From Malania oleifera (taxonomy: Eukaryota; Streptophyta; Magnoliopsida; Santalales; Ximeniaceae): a stretch of 64,000 nt of DNA. This document shows positions 32,001 to 43,513 of the stretch, piece after piece (positions within the stretch are counted from its first letter, which is position 1; each line of letters opens with the position of its first letter). Location: positions 3,390,001 to 3,454,000 of the forward strand of contig NC_080422.1 in assembly GCF_029873635.1 (NCBI RefSeq), read 5' to 3'. The notes beneath the pieces were generated by a model, which saw only the letters and a program-made list of their open reading frames with translations, made no database searches and was not told the DNA's origin. A program made the translations under genes and the position numbers.

Positions 32001-32214
32001 GCTCACTTCTAACAATCTGTAGGAAAATTTTTCAGAGTTAAATATTGCAGAAATGATCATTTACTAATAAGGAAGGGTAGACCATATGACTCTCAGTTTT
32101 GGAAATCAATTATGGTCACCATTCTAGAAGTTATGGATAATGTTAAAATTTTGGTGAGAGGTGGGAACTCTTCTTTTTTGGTTCGACAGGTGACTGTCAT
32201 CAGGCCCGTTATCT

Positions 32215-32610
32215 GTGAGCACTGAGGATATTTTGAACAAGAAACTGTGTATTAAAGATTGCTGGCTAAATAATAATTGGAACTCTGATTTAGTACGGGA
32301 ATTGGTTGGTACTGATAAAATAAGGGAAATTTTGCAACAGGTGATGACGGGTAAAAGTGGGCAGGATATTTTTGTCTGGAAGCCTGCCCCGAAGGGTAAC
32401 TTTTCTACAAAAAACGACTTGGGAGGCAGTGAGGAGCAGAAGTGATAATTTTTTGTGGAATGACTGGTTTTGGCATTCTTTATTGTTCAGAAGAATCTCA
32501 ATGTGTTTATGGAGAGCTTGGTTTAGATGCTTGGCTGTAGATGATAGAATTCAGATCAAAGGAATATCAATGGCTTCGACTTGTGATTGCTACGTTCAGA
32601 GAAGTTAGGA
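32215..32610 (+). pseudogene. L1 zinc-binding RVT domain
   Basis: FVWKPAPKGNFSTK, then (next frame) TTWEAVRSRSD, FWHSLLFRRISMCLWRAWF and RCLAVDDRIQIKG correspond to the reverse-transcriptase-associated zinc-finger domain of plant L1s. A frameshift lies near 32410. Confidence 0.7.
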
Positions 32611-33024
32611 AAACATTGATCATATTCTTTTTTTAGGAGAGGTGGCTTCAGATGTTTGGCGTCGAGTTAGTGTGGCATTAGGGATCCCTTTCCAACGATC
32701 TCTTCCTTGGAAAAATAAAATGGCAAATTGGTTCCACTAGGCAAAAAAATCATCTATTAAAGGTATTTTAATCTGGTTGATTCCATGTTTGATTATGTGG
32801 TGCCTCTAGAATCGAAGATGTAAAGCGAGAATGGAAGGAGTTTATCAAAGTACAGATCAGATGTGGAAAAGTGTTCGATTCTAGGTTAGTTTTATTGCTG
32901 AGAGCAACATTTCTTTTCAAAAATTGAAGAAGTTGGACATTAAGATTTTGAATGAGTTTCAAATTAAGCATTAAAGAGTTTACGATAGGCCTGGAAAAAT
33001 TATTTCATGGGTTAAACCTCCAGT

Positions 33025-33435
33025 AGGGTAAATAAAACTTAATTGTGATGGGAGTGTAGGGGTAATTCGGGTACTTCAGGAGGTGGAGGAATTATTCGGG
33101 ATTGCCATGACATGATAAAAGTGACTTTTTCAAGTTATTTTGACAATGGTACGAATAATAGTGCGGAATTAAAAACAATCAAGGAAGGAATTCGTTTGTG
33201 TAAATGTTTGCATTATGTTAATGTGATTATTGAAAGTGATTCGCGAATTGTAGTTGATTGGTTTTGGAAAGGTAGATGTACTTTGTGGTATCTTTGGAAA
33301 TTTTGGGAGGAGCTCGTGGTAGAGTTAGAAGGAGTGAATGTCATGGTGATGCATCAACAAAGGGGAGATAATAGTGCGGCTGATTTTCTTACTAAAGAAA
33401 GAGAAATGGGAAATAATGTAATCTACGAAGAATAA
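33025..33435 (+). pseudogene. L1 C-terminal RNase H
   Basis: KLNCDGS, GGGGIIRDCHD, NNSAELKTIKEGIRLCK, IIESDSRIVVDWF and QRGDNSAADFLTKE give the DEDD-type pattern of plant L1 RNase H, which removes RNA from RNA/DNA hybrids. A break occurs near 33060-33110. It ends at a stop at 33433-33435. Confidence 0.8.
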
Positions 33436-34523
33436 CACCTTTTACCATGTTATCTGAAAGGTATCATTCGGATGGTTAGGTGGGATCTTATTTCCATTCG
33501 TCGTTAGTTCATCTCTAGAGTTTCGTTTGGTATATTTCGTTTTGTTTTTGATTGTTTTTATGTTTTTATTTCCTTTGTTAGTTATGTTTAATTTTGTTTG
33601 TCCTAATTTGGTTAGTTAGTTTTAACTTGTAACTACGGTATTCATCCGCCAAAAGTGAAGGTTTATTAATAAATAAATGGAGGTGCCGCCCTTTTTTACC
33701 AAAAAAAAAAAGAAGTAGTGTTGGTGAATAATATTGGTGCTAAGTTTGCATTGCTCAAATATTTGTTATGTAATACAAAGACGTTAATATGAAGAAGGTA
33801 ATATGCACCATTTTAAATGAGATTTTTTTAGCTTATTAGTTAATGAAATCCTAACATCTAAAATACTGATGTGTTTTGCCAATGCATAGCAAAGGAGCAA
33901 CACCATTGGAGTACCCCCTAAAGTAATGATAATAAACATTGCAGCACAATCATATAGAAGCCATTTTGAAGTGGACCAAGAGAAAACCTAAAAATGCCTT
34001 CAATTGCACTTCACCTAAGCTTTCTTGCTCACTAAAAAAAAATCCTAAACGTTTTAGAAAACCCATGTGAAGGCATGTCCAATATGCAGACTACCCATGA
34101 ATTGCCTTGCAAATTACTCTAATTTCAGAGTTGGCAAAGCTACTATAGTTTAGCACTTTAGAGTTGGAACTAATGTGTAACATAAAACCATAGAGAAAAG
34201 TTGGTTTCTTCCTTCAGTATTATTTGGTTCATTCTAATCTTATAAATTTGAGTCACAAAAATAAATGGATTGAAGTGCTGCTTACGAATGGATTTGTGCA
34301 TTGCAACTACATAACTATTCTTTATATTCTTTTTATTGTTTTTATTACTTTTTTTATTATTTTTATAATATTTTTTATTCTTAAAATAATAATAATTATT
34401 TTGGTCTTTTTATTAGTAATATTGTTCTTTTTGTTATTATTATTATTTTATAGTTGTTATTAATTCTATTATAATTGTAATAATAATTAGTATTATTAAC
34501 ATTTATTGTTTTTATAATTTCTT

Positions 34524-34915
34524 ACTATAAAATGAGTCTGATTCCATGCAACAAAAATCGATTCTAACCTATCTAAACTCGAATGGTGATTCACCCATTC
34601 ACATGAATCGTATTTTAGCCAAAATACAATTCCATTCTTAATTTTGCAAATTAAACGCAGGAATGCTATTCTGTTCCTGAGATTTGATTCCATTCTAAGT
34701 TTAATTCTTAATTCTGCGAACCAAACGCATGGAATGAAAATCGATTTCAAACTATCTAAACTAGAATGGTGATTCCCCATTCACAAGAATCGTATTTTGA
34801 CCAAAATATAATCCCATTCTTAATTCTAAAAACCAAACACAGGACTGCGATTCCATTCATGAGATTTCATTCCATTCTAAACTTGATTCCGCAAACCAAA
34901 CGAGGGGTTGCTTTT
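34524..34915. repeat. Tandemly duplicated MITE-like segment (about 195 bp)
   Basis: ctatctaaactcgaatggtgattc at about 34570 recurs as ctatctaaactagaatggtgattc at about 34755. Both are followed by aatcgtattttagccaaaata-like sequence, cattcttaattct, aaccaaacgca and gattccattc. Repeated aaccaaac / gattccattc words are typical of short plant MITEs. There is no coding capacity. Confidence 0.6.
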
Positions 34916-35084
34916 AAACTATACTTCAAAAAGTAATTCATCTTTCATTTTATATGCCTTATCACTCCTTTCAAAATTCAAGCCCAAAACCTATGTCATG
35001 TAAGATTGTAAGGCCAAAATTTTTTACAGAATGCCCTATAGAAGAATATTGAAAGCTGACGACCTCTGTTGAAGCTTCCCTATA

Positions 35085-35207
35085 AATGGGGTCAACCCGT
35101 GATCTGCCCATTTATTAAACAGGTTGACTTTCCTAAACCTGAACCCATTTTAAATGGACGGATCACGAGTGACCCAACGGGTCATGAACCATTTTGCTAG
35201 CCCTATG
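35085..35207 (-). mobile_element. Fragment of an hAT-type MITE
   Basis: On the minus strand agggctagcaaaatggttcatgacccgttgggtca reads like the end of a common hAT MITE (agggctggcaaa...gacccg). It continues with ttaataaatgggcagatcacgggttga. No partner end or target duplication was found. Confidence 0.45.
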
Positions 35208-36270
35208 CACAATCAAGATAAAGGAGGGATAGTGAAGATGATTTAGATACTTATAATGATGATCACATAAAACACCATTACATTCTAATGAGTTAGTTAC
35301 AATTAGTAACAATAGAAGGGAGAGCGTTAAACCTAAAATAACTTAAATTGAGTTTTTATCTTTTTATCTTTTAGGTCTATTAAAGTCTTAAATTCGGATG
35401 GACTAGTCAATGAGAGGTAACCCATCTCTCATCTCATGTCCCTTTCACCCCTTTGAGAATTCAAACTTAAGGCCTCTGATATACAAGTATTCAACATCCC
35501 GTTAGTTATATGGAAATGATGCCCTAAATTGTTGAGAATGATAATATCCAGCCTAATGAAGCTTAAGACTTGGTTGTTGTAATTTTTGTTCCAACCTATA
35601 ATTAATTAAATCAACCAATTAACCCACTAAACTTGTCCAATCACTTTAAAATTGCAAAATAAGATTTGAATTTTGCCTCTTTATATAAAGTTCATGTCGT
35701 GTTGAGTTAATAGTTTGGTTCATTAAGTTTGAAACTTGACTTGGATTTTATTTAATCTATATTTATTCAAAGGTGGGTTCAACTCGAACCCTAAATAGTC
35801 TATATATTTTAATTAAAATATTTAACATAATAAATATTATATAATCAACTACACTACTAATCTGATTTACCGAGAGCACCTAATGCATCATCTAGGTATG
35901 TAACATTAAAAACAATTAAAATATATGACGAGACTTTGATTCAACTTGCATTCTTAAATTTTAAATTAAACTTATTGTAGATTCAAAAATAATTAGTACA
36001 CTCTGAGTTAGTGCGAGTAATTTACAATTTAACTTGCTAGATCAATATTTTCTTTATTAGTAATTTGAAAATTTATTATTAATTTAATTCCTTATAAAAA
36101 AAAAAAATTGTGAGAAAGTGAAATGCTAAATTCCATCCACTCTAGTTCGGAGGAGATGAAAATTTAATGGACAATAATGCCATTTGCATTGAACTTGTGG
36201 TCCAGCTTGTGAAAAAGGTCACTTCGGTCATGTCCAGCTGCATTCCCACTACCCATTTCTCATCACTCTG
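35208..36270. other. AT-rich intergenic sequence upstream of the BTB gene
   Basis: No coding signal, terminal repeat or RNA gene was recognised. The last 200 bp before 36279 probably contain the promoter. Confidence 0.5.
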
Positions 36271-36278
36271 CAAAACCC

Positions 36279-36287
36279 AAACCCTAA
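36279..36287 (+). promoter_or_regulatory. Telo-box promoter motif
   Basis: aaaccctaa, the plant telo-box common near transcript starts of housekeeping genes, lies in a C-rich patch about 60 bp before the first proposed splice donor (36349). Confidence 0.5.
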
Positions 36288-36289
36288 TG

Positions 36290-36440
36290 TCGTCCCTTCT
36301 ACTTAAATCCATCTGTGTCTGCATTTACCGTTCATTAAACATCTTTGCGTAAGGATATTCATTAACCTTTTCTCGATTTTTTTCCCCAGATTGGTGCAAA
36401 ATAGGTTCTCCACGGTTGAAGAATTGAGGCCAGGTCAACG
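36290..36440 (+). other. Probable non-coding 5' exons of the BTB gene
   Basis: Exon A would end at 36348 (gc|gtaagg). A short intron of 41 bp with a pyrimidine run (ttttttccccag, AG at 36388-36389) precedes exon B (36390-36440), which ends acg|gtatgt. The 41-bp intron is unusually short, so exon A and B may be a single exon using another donor. The strong donor at 36441 opens toward the coding exon at 41970 on the same strand. Linkage to the BTB gene is inferred. Confidence 0.4.
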
Positions 36441-37725
36441 GTATGTCGCTTTTTTAAGATTTCCCGCTGTTAATGTTTCAAAAGATTTCTCTTCTTTTCG
36501 TTCCCTGGTTTGTTTTCGGTTGGCGATTTGAATGTAACTCGGAGCATGGGTTTGGGATTGTTTTGGCTTTCCCCTTAAGAATGACTGTTTTTAAGGAACA
36601 CGTTTGTTAATTCTTTGGGGAAAAATATGAAGTCATCAAGATGATGCGTTTGAAGCAAGAAAAGCTGAGCTTTAATGTGATGCAAGCAGCATGCATTTGC
36701 AGTTTTTACCTGTTTTTACTCTTCCTCTCGCCTAGCTTTTGAGGTGATTCTCTTCACGAGTGTTGGAGCAACCCTGTTTAGTTTTGAAATTTTGTTTTTA
36801 CTATTTTCTGTCTTTCATAGAATTATGACAGTGCCACCTTGTTTTCCATCTTGGAAAATTGGAAAGAAGGTAATCGTTTAGCTATCAATTATCATGAATA
36901 CCAAGTTTGCAAGAAAATATATCTAAACTTCAATATGCCTACCTTTTTAGAGTTGGCGATTAAAAAAAATGCAACAGAAGCATTAGGAAAGGTTCTATCT
37001 TGCTTATTCTTTTCTTTAGTTATTTCCTCTCTGGAGAATGTCAACTAAACATGATGTATGAGTGTACCAGCCTAATCAAATAATAGTTCCTCTTCGGCTG
37101 CATAGGCTCTGTTTTAACACAATGACAGACTGACATTAATACAAGGATAGTGAAAGTTCCCTGCTTCATGTTTAAGCATAAACTTTTATGAAATTCACAA
37201 GAAAAATAGTATGGGTAAAAGATGCAGTCTTGTACATACCGTAGTTACTTATTTTGAAGGCCCAGTTGTTATCACTTGGGCAACAAAAATGACACTGAAA
37301 ATGTTGTAATGGTGATTGATTTAGGTGATTTAAGATCCTAGTTGATGACTCTGTAGTACTCTTGGAAAGCGTTCAGAGACATGACAAAGCTTAGTGAGTA
37401 GAAATTGTTAGGTAACTTATAATAAGCCTATAGTTTTTTCTTTATCTGTTCACTTTATATGTGCATTGTTTTGAAAATCTCTAGAAATGTGTGAAAACCC
37501 GCAAATGCAAGCAGTGCTTGTTACAAGAAAATTTTTTCCCAGTAACTGTGCTATTTTCACTTCAAAACTCTAGATGTTGATATATACTTACATTGCTGGC
37601 ATATTGCCTACTTCTTTGAGCTCCCTGGCATTCTTATCCCAACCAAATGTTGCCATACAAAATTTGGAAAGAAAGCAAGTTCAAATTGAGGTGGCAAAGG
37701 AACAATTTGGCTCAAAGGCTAAGTG

Positions 37726-38130
37726 TCACAATCTTGCGTTGGACATGTACTAGGGTCTATATAAAGGATGGTTAACATTTCAACCTTGCAAGGCGCATTT
37801 TATGTGACAAACCGTGAACTCTGATGAGTCAAAGCAGAGAATACCTCATCAAAACTAGGCCGAGACCATTACATATGATATTGGAGCTGTCTTTGGGATC
37901 ATTTTCATGTAGGTGGATGCGGGCCTCTTTGATGAGGGCATCAAAGATTGGACGAGGAGAATGTCCCACATAAGACGTCTGCTAGGGAGATCCAGCCATA
38001 TAAGGATGGTTTAGGCTTCAACCTTGATGTTCCTTTTATGGGACAAAATTGTGAGGTCAAGTGAGTCAAAACAGACAATACCTCATCAGAGTTGGGCTGA
38101 GACTGTTGCACTAAGCCTAAAGCTATGGTA
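37726..38130. repeat. Diverged direct repeat in the presumed intron
   Basis: tataaaggatggttaacatttcaaccttgc (37760s), with gagtcaaagcagagaatacctcatca and ggccgagac, recurs as tataaggatggtttaggcttcaacct (38000s), gagtcaaaacagacaatacctcatca and ggctgagac. The copies are about 235 bp apart. The origin is unknown, possibly LTRs of a very small element. The rest of 36441-39116 shows nothing else. Confidence 0.55.
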
Positions 38131-39116
38131 AAAAATTGTAGTATTTTCAATAATAAATTTCTGGGGGGCTGATATTGTTAGGAAGGTTAAAAATGACACA
38201 TTTTTCAAAATTGAATGATTGTTCTATGTTGTAGGCATTATGTTCTTGACTCTTGAGTTATAGGTGATTACTAGCAAGGTAGTATGAAGTGGTTTAGGCA
38301 TGTCTTGGTAGATTGGTTTGTTCTCTATTATTTTCTTTCATTTGTTCTAAGTTCTAACAAATTGATTATTTACCAATAAAAAAGGGAACAATGTAGCAAG
38401 AGATGATTTAAATGTTTCATTGTGGACTTTGACGATACAAGTTAGGCAGTCTCTAGTACCTTGCAATTAAGTGGCCGTAAATCAGGATTTTGTTCTTTGC
38501 TACTTTCCATGAAGAAAGGCTGCTAACAAAGGAATGGGTGGTTTTTCTATCCCAACACACCAAAAAGTGAACTAATAATGTAAAATTTAATTACCAAAAA
38601 GAAAGGGAAATAGAGATATGAATTCATAAAAAATATGTTGCTTTGATGGTCTGATTGCTAACACATTTTTTCTTGGAAACAAAACATCAAATCAAATGAC
38701 TTTACTATGAAGAATTTAGTTCCTTTTTCTTTCTACTTTTTCAAATTGAGAATTAATTTATTTTCACTCAATGTAAATATATTTACTTGTGGGCCTACTT
38801 TAGATGGCTAGGAGTTGTGCTCCAAGCCATGTCTTAGCTTCAGTAATAATTATGTTGAGATGGCTTATTTCCTTATATTTCTTCAGTTCTCTAGTAGTAT
38901 TATGCCATAAGAGAGGCTTTGCTAAGTCCCATTTTGTTTTTGAATTTTGTTTATGTAAAAAAGAAAAAAAGAAAGAAAGAAATTCAACACTTAAGGGGAA
39001 TGATAAGAACAATGGGATGCCTATATAAGATTTGTTTCACATGTACGAGTTGTGTATTGCTACTACTCTCATCCTTGACTTTGGCCTTTGACGATGTGCA
39101 ATAGAACATTTTGTAT

Positions 39117-40799
39117 TTTATCATCATACTCCATTTGGCAAGATTTTGCTATTGTGTATGTGGATGATATTATGATTACTGAAGATGATGATCAAGGCAT
39201 CTAGTATCTAAAACTTTTCATATTGACTAAATTTCTGACCAAGGATTTGGGACCATTGAAGTACTTTTTAAGTATAGAAGTATCGAGTTCTTGTATGGGA
39301 CGATCTTGTCATAGAAAAAGTATGTTCTTGATCTTTTAGACAAGATTGGGCTATTGGGATCCAAACTTGTTATACCTATGAATCCCAACAGTAAGTTAGT
39401 GCTAGATATAGGTGATTTGTTACCTAACCCAGGATAGTAGCATACTTGTTGGAAAGTTAAATTTATCTCACAATCACTCAACTAGACATATCTTTCGCAA
39501 CAAGTATTGTGAATCAGCTTCTTGATTCTCCGAGAACAAGTCATTGGGTTGCAATAATTCGCATTTTGAGATATCTCAAAGGTGCATCAGGGAGAGTTCT
39601 CTTATATCAAGATTGGGGCACACTCATATTCAGGGATCTGAAGATGCAAATTAAGCTGAATTGCCTTTCGACCAAATATCCAAAACTAGGTACTGTATCT
39701 TTGTTGGTGGTAATTTGGTTTCTTAGAAGAGTAAGAAACAAGCGGTGGTTTTCAGGTCAAGTGTTGAGTCAAAGTAGAGGGCTATGGCTCACACTATATG
39801 TGAACTTGTTTGGGTGAAGAACATGTTGGAAGAATTGAGTTTTTCACATTCACAGCCTATGTAGTTGATGTGTGATAATCAAGTTGCTATTCTTATTGCC
39901 TCCAACCCAGTCTTCCGTGAGTGGACAAAGCACATTGCAATTTGTCACGAGCTAAGCTTGTTCAGGGCATTATGCTTGCCTGCGACCGCTTATCTCGTGT
40001 GATTTGGATGGGTTTCCATCATGTAAATACTAGTGTAAGGTTATTTTCTGCTAGTAGAGTCTTTGTAAGCCAAATAAGGCAGTATGACTCCTCGGTCACT
40101 TTGATGTTTCCTAGTGTCAGGATGATAATTACATAAAAACCTCTTTAGGAGAGGGTGAGTGTTCATCAGTCATTGTAAAACTCGCTAGCAATTGTCAACG
40201 TGCTTAGCCTACTTGCCTCTCTCGCTAAGTACAACATGTCAACGAAGGATTTGTTAATGAATTACGTTTGCTTCAATGTTTACTGCTTGGTTGCCACGGC
40301 TTTCATGAATTTATTACTATTTCCGCTGCTATCTGAATGAATGTTAATGAAAGTGCTTTGTGGATGAATGTTGGTAAACGATAGGCTGGCTAGTTAAGCA
40401 AGAGTGCTTTAGCTAGCGCCGCACGGCCCTTCACAACGGTGTGAAAATAGTGGGACCATGACACAATTGATTGTCACTTTGTTCATAGGAAACTTGTACA
40501 GAAGCTCATTACAACCACTCATGTGAACTTTGATTTTCAACTTGTTGATTTATTCACTAAAGCCTTGGGAGGTGCTTGTGTGAAATTCATTTGTAACAAG
40601 TTAGGGGTATTTGATATATATGCTCCAACTTGAGGGGAGTGTTAATAACTATTTAGCATTATTAGTATATGTTAGAGTTATGTTAGTAAGTGTGAGTAAG
40701 GGTATTATGGTCATTAGAATTGTACTTGACATATATTATAAATAGAGGGAGATTCCTATCATTGAGGTTAGGTCTTTCATTTTATCCAATTATTCAACA
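39117..40799 (+). mobile_element. Ty1/copia relic (RT, RNase H, 3' LTR)
   Basis: RT: IVYVDDIMIT (YVDD), then TKDLGPLKYFL and KKYVLDLLDKIGLLG. RNase H: NLVS*KSKKQAVV.RSSVES, VWVKNMLEELSFS and CDNQVAILIASNPVF. After a foreign segment (39946-40470), coding resumes with HRKLVQKLITTTHVNFDFQ and LFTKALGGACVKF. The tail tgaggggag precedes a short LTR (40640-40799, TGTTAATAAC...TATTCAACA). Many stops are present. It lies in the presumed 5'UTR intron of the BTB gene in the same orientation. Confidence 0.8.
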
Positions 40800-41872
40800 C
40801 ATCCATAAATAAAGCAAAACGATTAGGGCTCAAAGTAGATCCTTGATGTTCCCCTATAGTGACTGGAAATTCCCTAGCCTCTCCACCTTTAGTTCTAACA
40901 CTAGTCATTACTCCATCTTACATATCCTTAATAACATCAATACTCCTACTACATATATTCTTTTTTTCCCAAAACTCACAATAGAACTTCTCTAGGTACC
41001 ATATCATATGCTTTCTCTAAGTCTTCAAAAATCATATGCAAGCTCCTTTTCTTTTATATTAACTTTTTCATTAATTTTCTTAAAATATATATTGCTTCTA
41101 TAGTAGATCTCCCAAGCATAAAACCTAATTGATTTTTTGGGACTCTCATTTCTAACCTTAATCTTCGTTTAATTACTCGTTCCCATAGTTCCATTGTATG
41201 ACTCATGTTTAATTTCATGATAGTTATATAGTTTTTAAAATCTACTATTTTTTTTTGTATATAGATATTAAAGTGATTTTTCTCCATTCGTTTGGCTTTT
41301 TCTTAGTTTTTATAATTGTGTTAAATAAATTAGTTAACCATATAATTCCGTTATCACCTAGGCATTTCCAAACTTCAATTGGGATGTTATCCAGTCTTTT
41401 AACTTTTCTATTTTTCATCTTTTTTAATTGCAAACTTAGCTTCATTAACTCTAATTTTGCAAACAATTCTTATATTTTTAGTCTTTTCCTCATTTGTCAA
41501 TTCTAAATTTAATCCTTCTACGCGGTCTTCATTAAATAGCTTACTAAAGCAATTTCACCACCTTTCTTTTATGTCTTCTTCCTTAACCAAGACAATATCA
41601 TCCTCACTTTTTATGCATTTTATATTACCCAAGTTGTCGCTCTTTCTTTCTCTAGCTCTAGCAAGTTTAATTATGCCTCTTTCCCCTTCTTTTCTATTTA
41701 ATCTAGCATATAAATTATTAAATGATCTATGTTTAACTTCACTAACAGCTTTTTTTTTTTGCATCTTTTCTCGCCTCTTTACACCTTTTAAAGTTTTCCA
41801 TATTTCTTCATTTTTGCCATGTTCTATACTTTTTCTCCATGTTTCTACATTTTTGAATTTCTAGATTGACTA
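40800..41872 (-). mobile_element. RTE-type LINE relic (reverse transcriptase)
   Basis: Minus-strand pieces read KKMKNRKVKRLDNIPIEVWK, WLTNLFNTIIKTKKKPNEW, MSHTMELWERVIKRRLR, NQLGFMLGRSTIEAIYILR and MIFEDLEKAYDMVPREVLL, in the order of an RTE-clade RT. The plus-strand end abuts the copia LTR end at 40799. A second RTE piece with the downstream part of the protein is at 53416-54355. Confidence 0.8.
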
Positions 41873-41969
41873 TACATATTCCTTCTCTTTCCCCTACAGC
41901 TTCTTGTCAATTTGGAGAGAGGTCTTTCACTTGCTTAAAGCATGACTTTTGCTATATTTTCTTTCACAC

Positions 41970-43262
41970 ATGGACAAAGCTGCAGTATTAAAGTGTTATG
42001 AACTTGGTGACCGGAATACTAGTGATATCACTGTTAGCTTGAGAAACAAAGAAGGAAAACCAGAATGGTTCTTTTCACACTCTTCCATTCTCATAAAAAA
42101 GAGCAAATTCTTCGCAGATCGGCTTTCCCATCCTTGCTGTACTTGCATTGAGATTCACTGCTCAGATGTTGATTATGATCATCATGTTAACCTTCTGAGG
42201 TTGCTTTATCTCCCCACTGAGTTACTTCCATACTCCTTGGATTCTGTTCGATCTGCTGTTGGTATTCTTGAGGTTGCAGTTGCCTTCCATTGTGAAGAGA
42301 TCACACAGAGCTGCATTGAGTTCTTGGAGGCCATACCTTGGGAGGACAAGGAAGAGGAAGAAATCTTAAAGACAGTTTTAAAGCTGGGTCCAATAGCAAT
42401 GCCCATATTAGCTAGGATCCTGCCTGTAGATTTGAGTGCCACAAAAAGCGTATTTGTCTCTGCAGTCCGATTTGCCACATCCACTGGTGGCTCATGTCTT
42501 CCATTTGGAGATGAGCTCAAAACCTCTGCTCGAGAACAAGTTGAATACATGCTAGGGGAAGATGAAGACATGCCACTGGTTACAGCTGATGAAGAAGTAA
42601 AATCGGAGGTAAAATTGGGTCTTTCCCAGATTTTTTCCTCATTCGAAAAGGAATTGTCTTCCCTCCTGTTGGAGTCTGACGTTCCCTCTGAGGCAACAGA
42701 GAACAGAATACTGCAGAGTCTAGCAGATCTAGAATGGGTGTGTAGCATCCTTCCCAAAATGGATTTGATGAAGGATTTTGTTTCCAACTGGACGGAAACC
42801 TCTGGTAGTATTTTGGGGGTGGTGGAAGATGAGAAGCTTGATTCTCTGATGTGGGGTTTGAAAGTAAAGCTAATCGAAGTTACCGGGAAGGTCCTGGAGG
42901 CAGTTGGGTACGGAAATGTGATTCTCCCAGCAACTTCTCGGGTTCAACTGCTGAAGACGTGGCTTCCTTACATAAGGAAGATGAAGCCTCTTCTGGATTT
43001 GAAGGTCTCTGAGGAGATGAATTTTCCATACAAGATGGATGAAGACCTTTGCCAGAGCATTGAGGGGGCAATTGTCTCTTTGTTACTGGCATTACCATCA
43101 AATGATCAAGCTGATATTTTGGCAGATTGGATTAAAACAGAGCAAGTTAGGTATCCTGACTTGAGTGAGGCATTTGAGGTCTGGTGTTATAGAACCAAGT
43201 CTGCAAAGAGAAGATTGGTGGAGGGGCTGAGCAGAGTAGGGGATACCACCATCAGCTTGTAA
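41970..43262 (+). CDS. BTB/POZ domain protein (At3g05675-like)
   Basis: An uninterrupted single-exon frame of 430 residues. The BTB fold occupies about residues 15-115: SDITVSLRNKEGKPEWFFSH, SSILIKKSKFFADRL, LLRLLYLP and AVAFHCEEITQSCIEFLE. A helical C-terminal region follows, with EWVCSILPKMDLMKDFV, PYIRKMKPLLDLK and PDLSEAFEVWCYRTK. This matches the plant BTB family of At3g05675/At1g63850 as remembered. Members are thought to be substrate adaptors of CUL3 ubiquitin ligases in plant signalling; the substrate is unknown. ATG 41970 was chosen because the frame's extension to 41949 has no ATG. A good acceptor (ctttcccctacag, ending at 41899) lies upstream, so a non-coding first exon is expected. 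High coding integrity contrasts with its TE surroundings. Confidence 0.9.
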   Translation: MDKAAVLKCYELGDRNTSDITVSLRNKEGKPEWFFSHSSILIKKSKFFADRLSHPCCTCIEIHCSDVDYDHHVNLLRLLYLPTELLPYSLDSVRSAVGILEVAVAFHCEEITQSCIEFLEAIPWEDKEEEEILKTVLKLGPIAMPILARILPVDLSATKSVFVSAVRFATSTGGSCLPFGDELKTSAREQVEYMLGEDEDMPLVTADEEVKSEVKLGLSQIFSSFEKELSSLLLESDVPSEATENRILQSLADLEWVCSILPKMDLMKDFVSNWTETSGSILGVVEDEKLDSLMWGLKVKLIEVTGKVLEAVGYGNVILPATSRVQLLKTWLPYIRKMKPLLDLKVSEEMNFPYKMDEDLCQSIEGAIVSLLLALPSNDQADILADWIKTEQVRYPDLSEAFEVWCYRTKSAKRRLVEGLSRVGDTTISL

Positions 43263-43466
43263 TTTGCTGCTCTGATTTTTTGTTGTGAGTTCAAATATAT
43301 CAAGTGGGATGTACTATGATGATTGATGCCTCTACTGTATGCTGGATTACTGACTGCCAAGCTGTAATTTATTTGTCTCATTGCCTAGTCTTTATTGTGA
43401 ATGTTTGAAAAGCCTTTGGAAAAAGCTCAGTTGCGGTTCTTGTATTTTTTTGAAAAATAGCTTTTC

Positions 43467-43469
<3 letters not shown>

Positions 43470-43511
<42 letters not shown>
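43470..43511. repeat. (CT)n microsatellite in the BTB 3' flank
   Basis: About 20 CT units lie about 210 bp after the stop, in or near the 3'UTR. The rest of 43263-44195 is AT-rich with no other feature recognised. Confidence 0.9.

Positions 43512-43513
<2 letters not shown>

Larger units (their letters stand above)
29477..33711 (+). mobile_element. L1-type LINE, 5'-truncated, inactive
   Basis: The element starts inside the endonuclease domain and runs to a 3'UTR with ataaataaatggaggtgccgc and an 11-A tail (33701-33711). No clear target duplication is visible. Order: endonuclease, reverse transcriptase, zinc-finger RVT domain, RNase H. Its insertion into copy 2 of the duplicated locus is shown by the uninterrupted copy 1 at 3240. 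Confidence 0.88.
28977..34213. repeat. Duplicated locus, copy 2, interrupted by an L1
   Basis: The left part (28977-29476) and right part (33712-34213) together match 2704-3876. A deletion removed the GA tract and DEFL exon 1 (equivalent of about 2733-2897), and the copia LTR replaced exon 2. Only promoter-side sequence of the peptide gene is left. At the right end host sequence continues through gttggtttcttccttcag, the empty-site counterpart of the Tat insertion at 3877. Confidence 0.8.

Noticed and set aside
34224-34463. Hydrophobic 79-codon frame, possible membrane peptide
   Set aside because: Low-complexity AT-rich sequence, with no ATG context, homologue or conservation evidence.
36839-37048. 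Possible coding exon MFSILENWKEG...
   Set aside because: The frame opens at a non-ATG codon, lacks a recognisable domain and has no matching splice context. It lies in the presumed intron of the BTB gene.
42206-42787. 193-codon minus-strand frame inside the BTB gene
   Set aside because: Serine-rich shadow of the real plus-strand coding exon, with no domain of its own.
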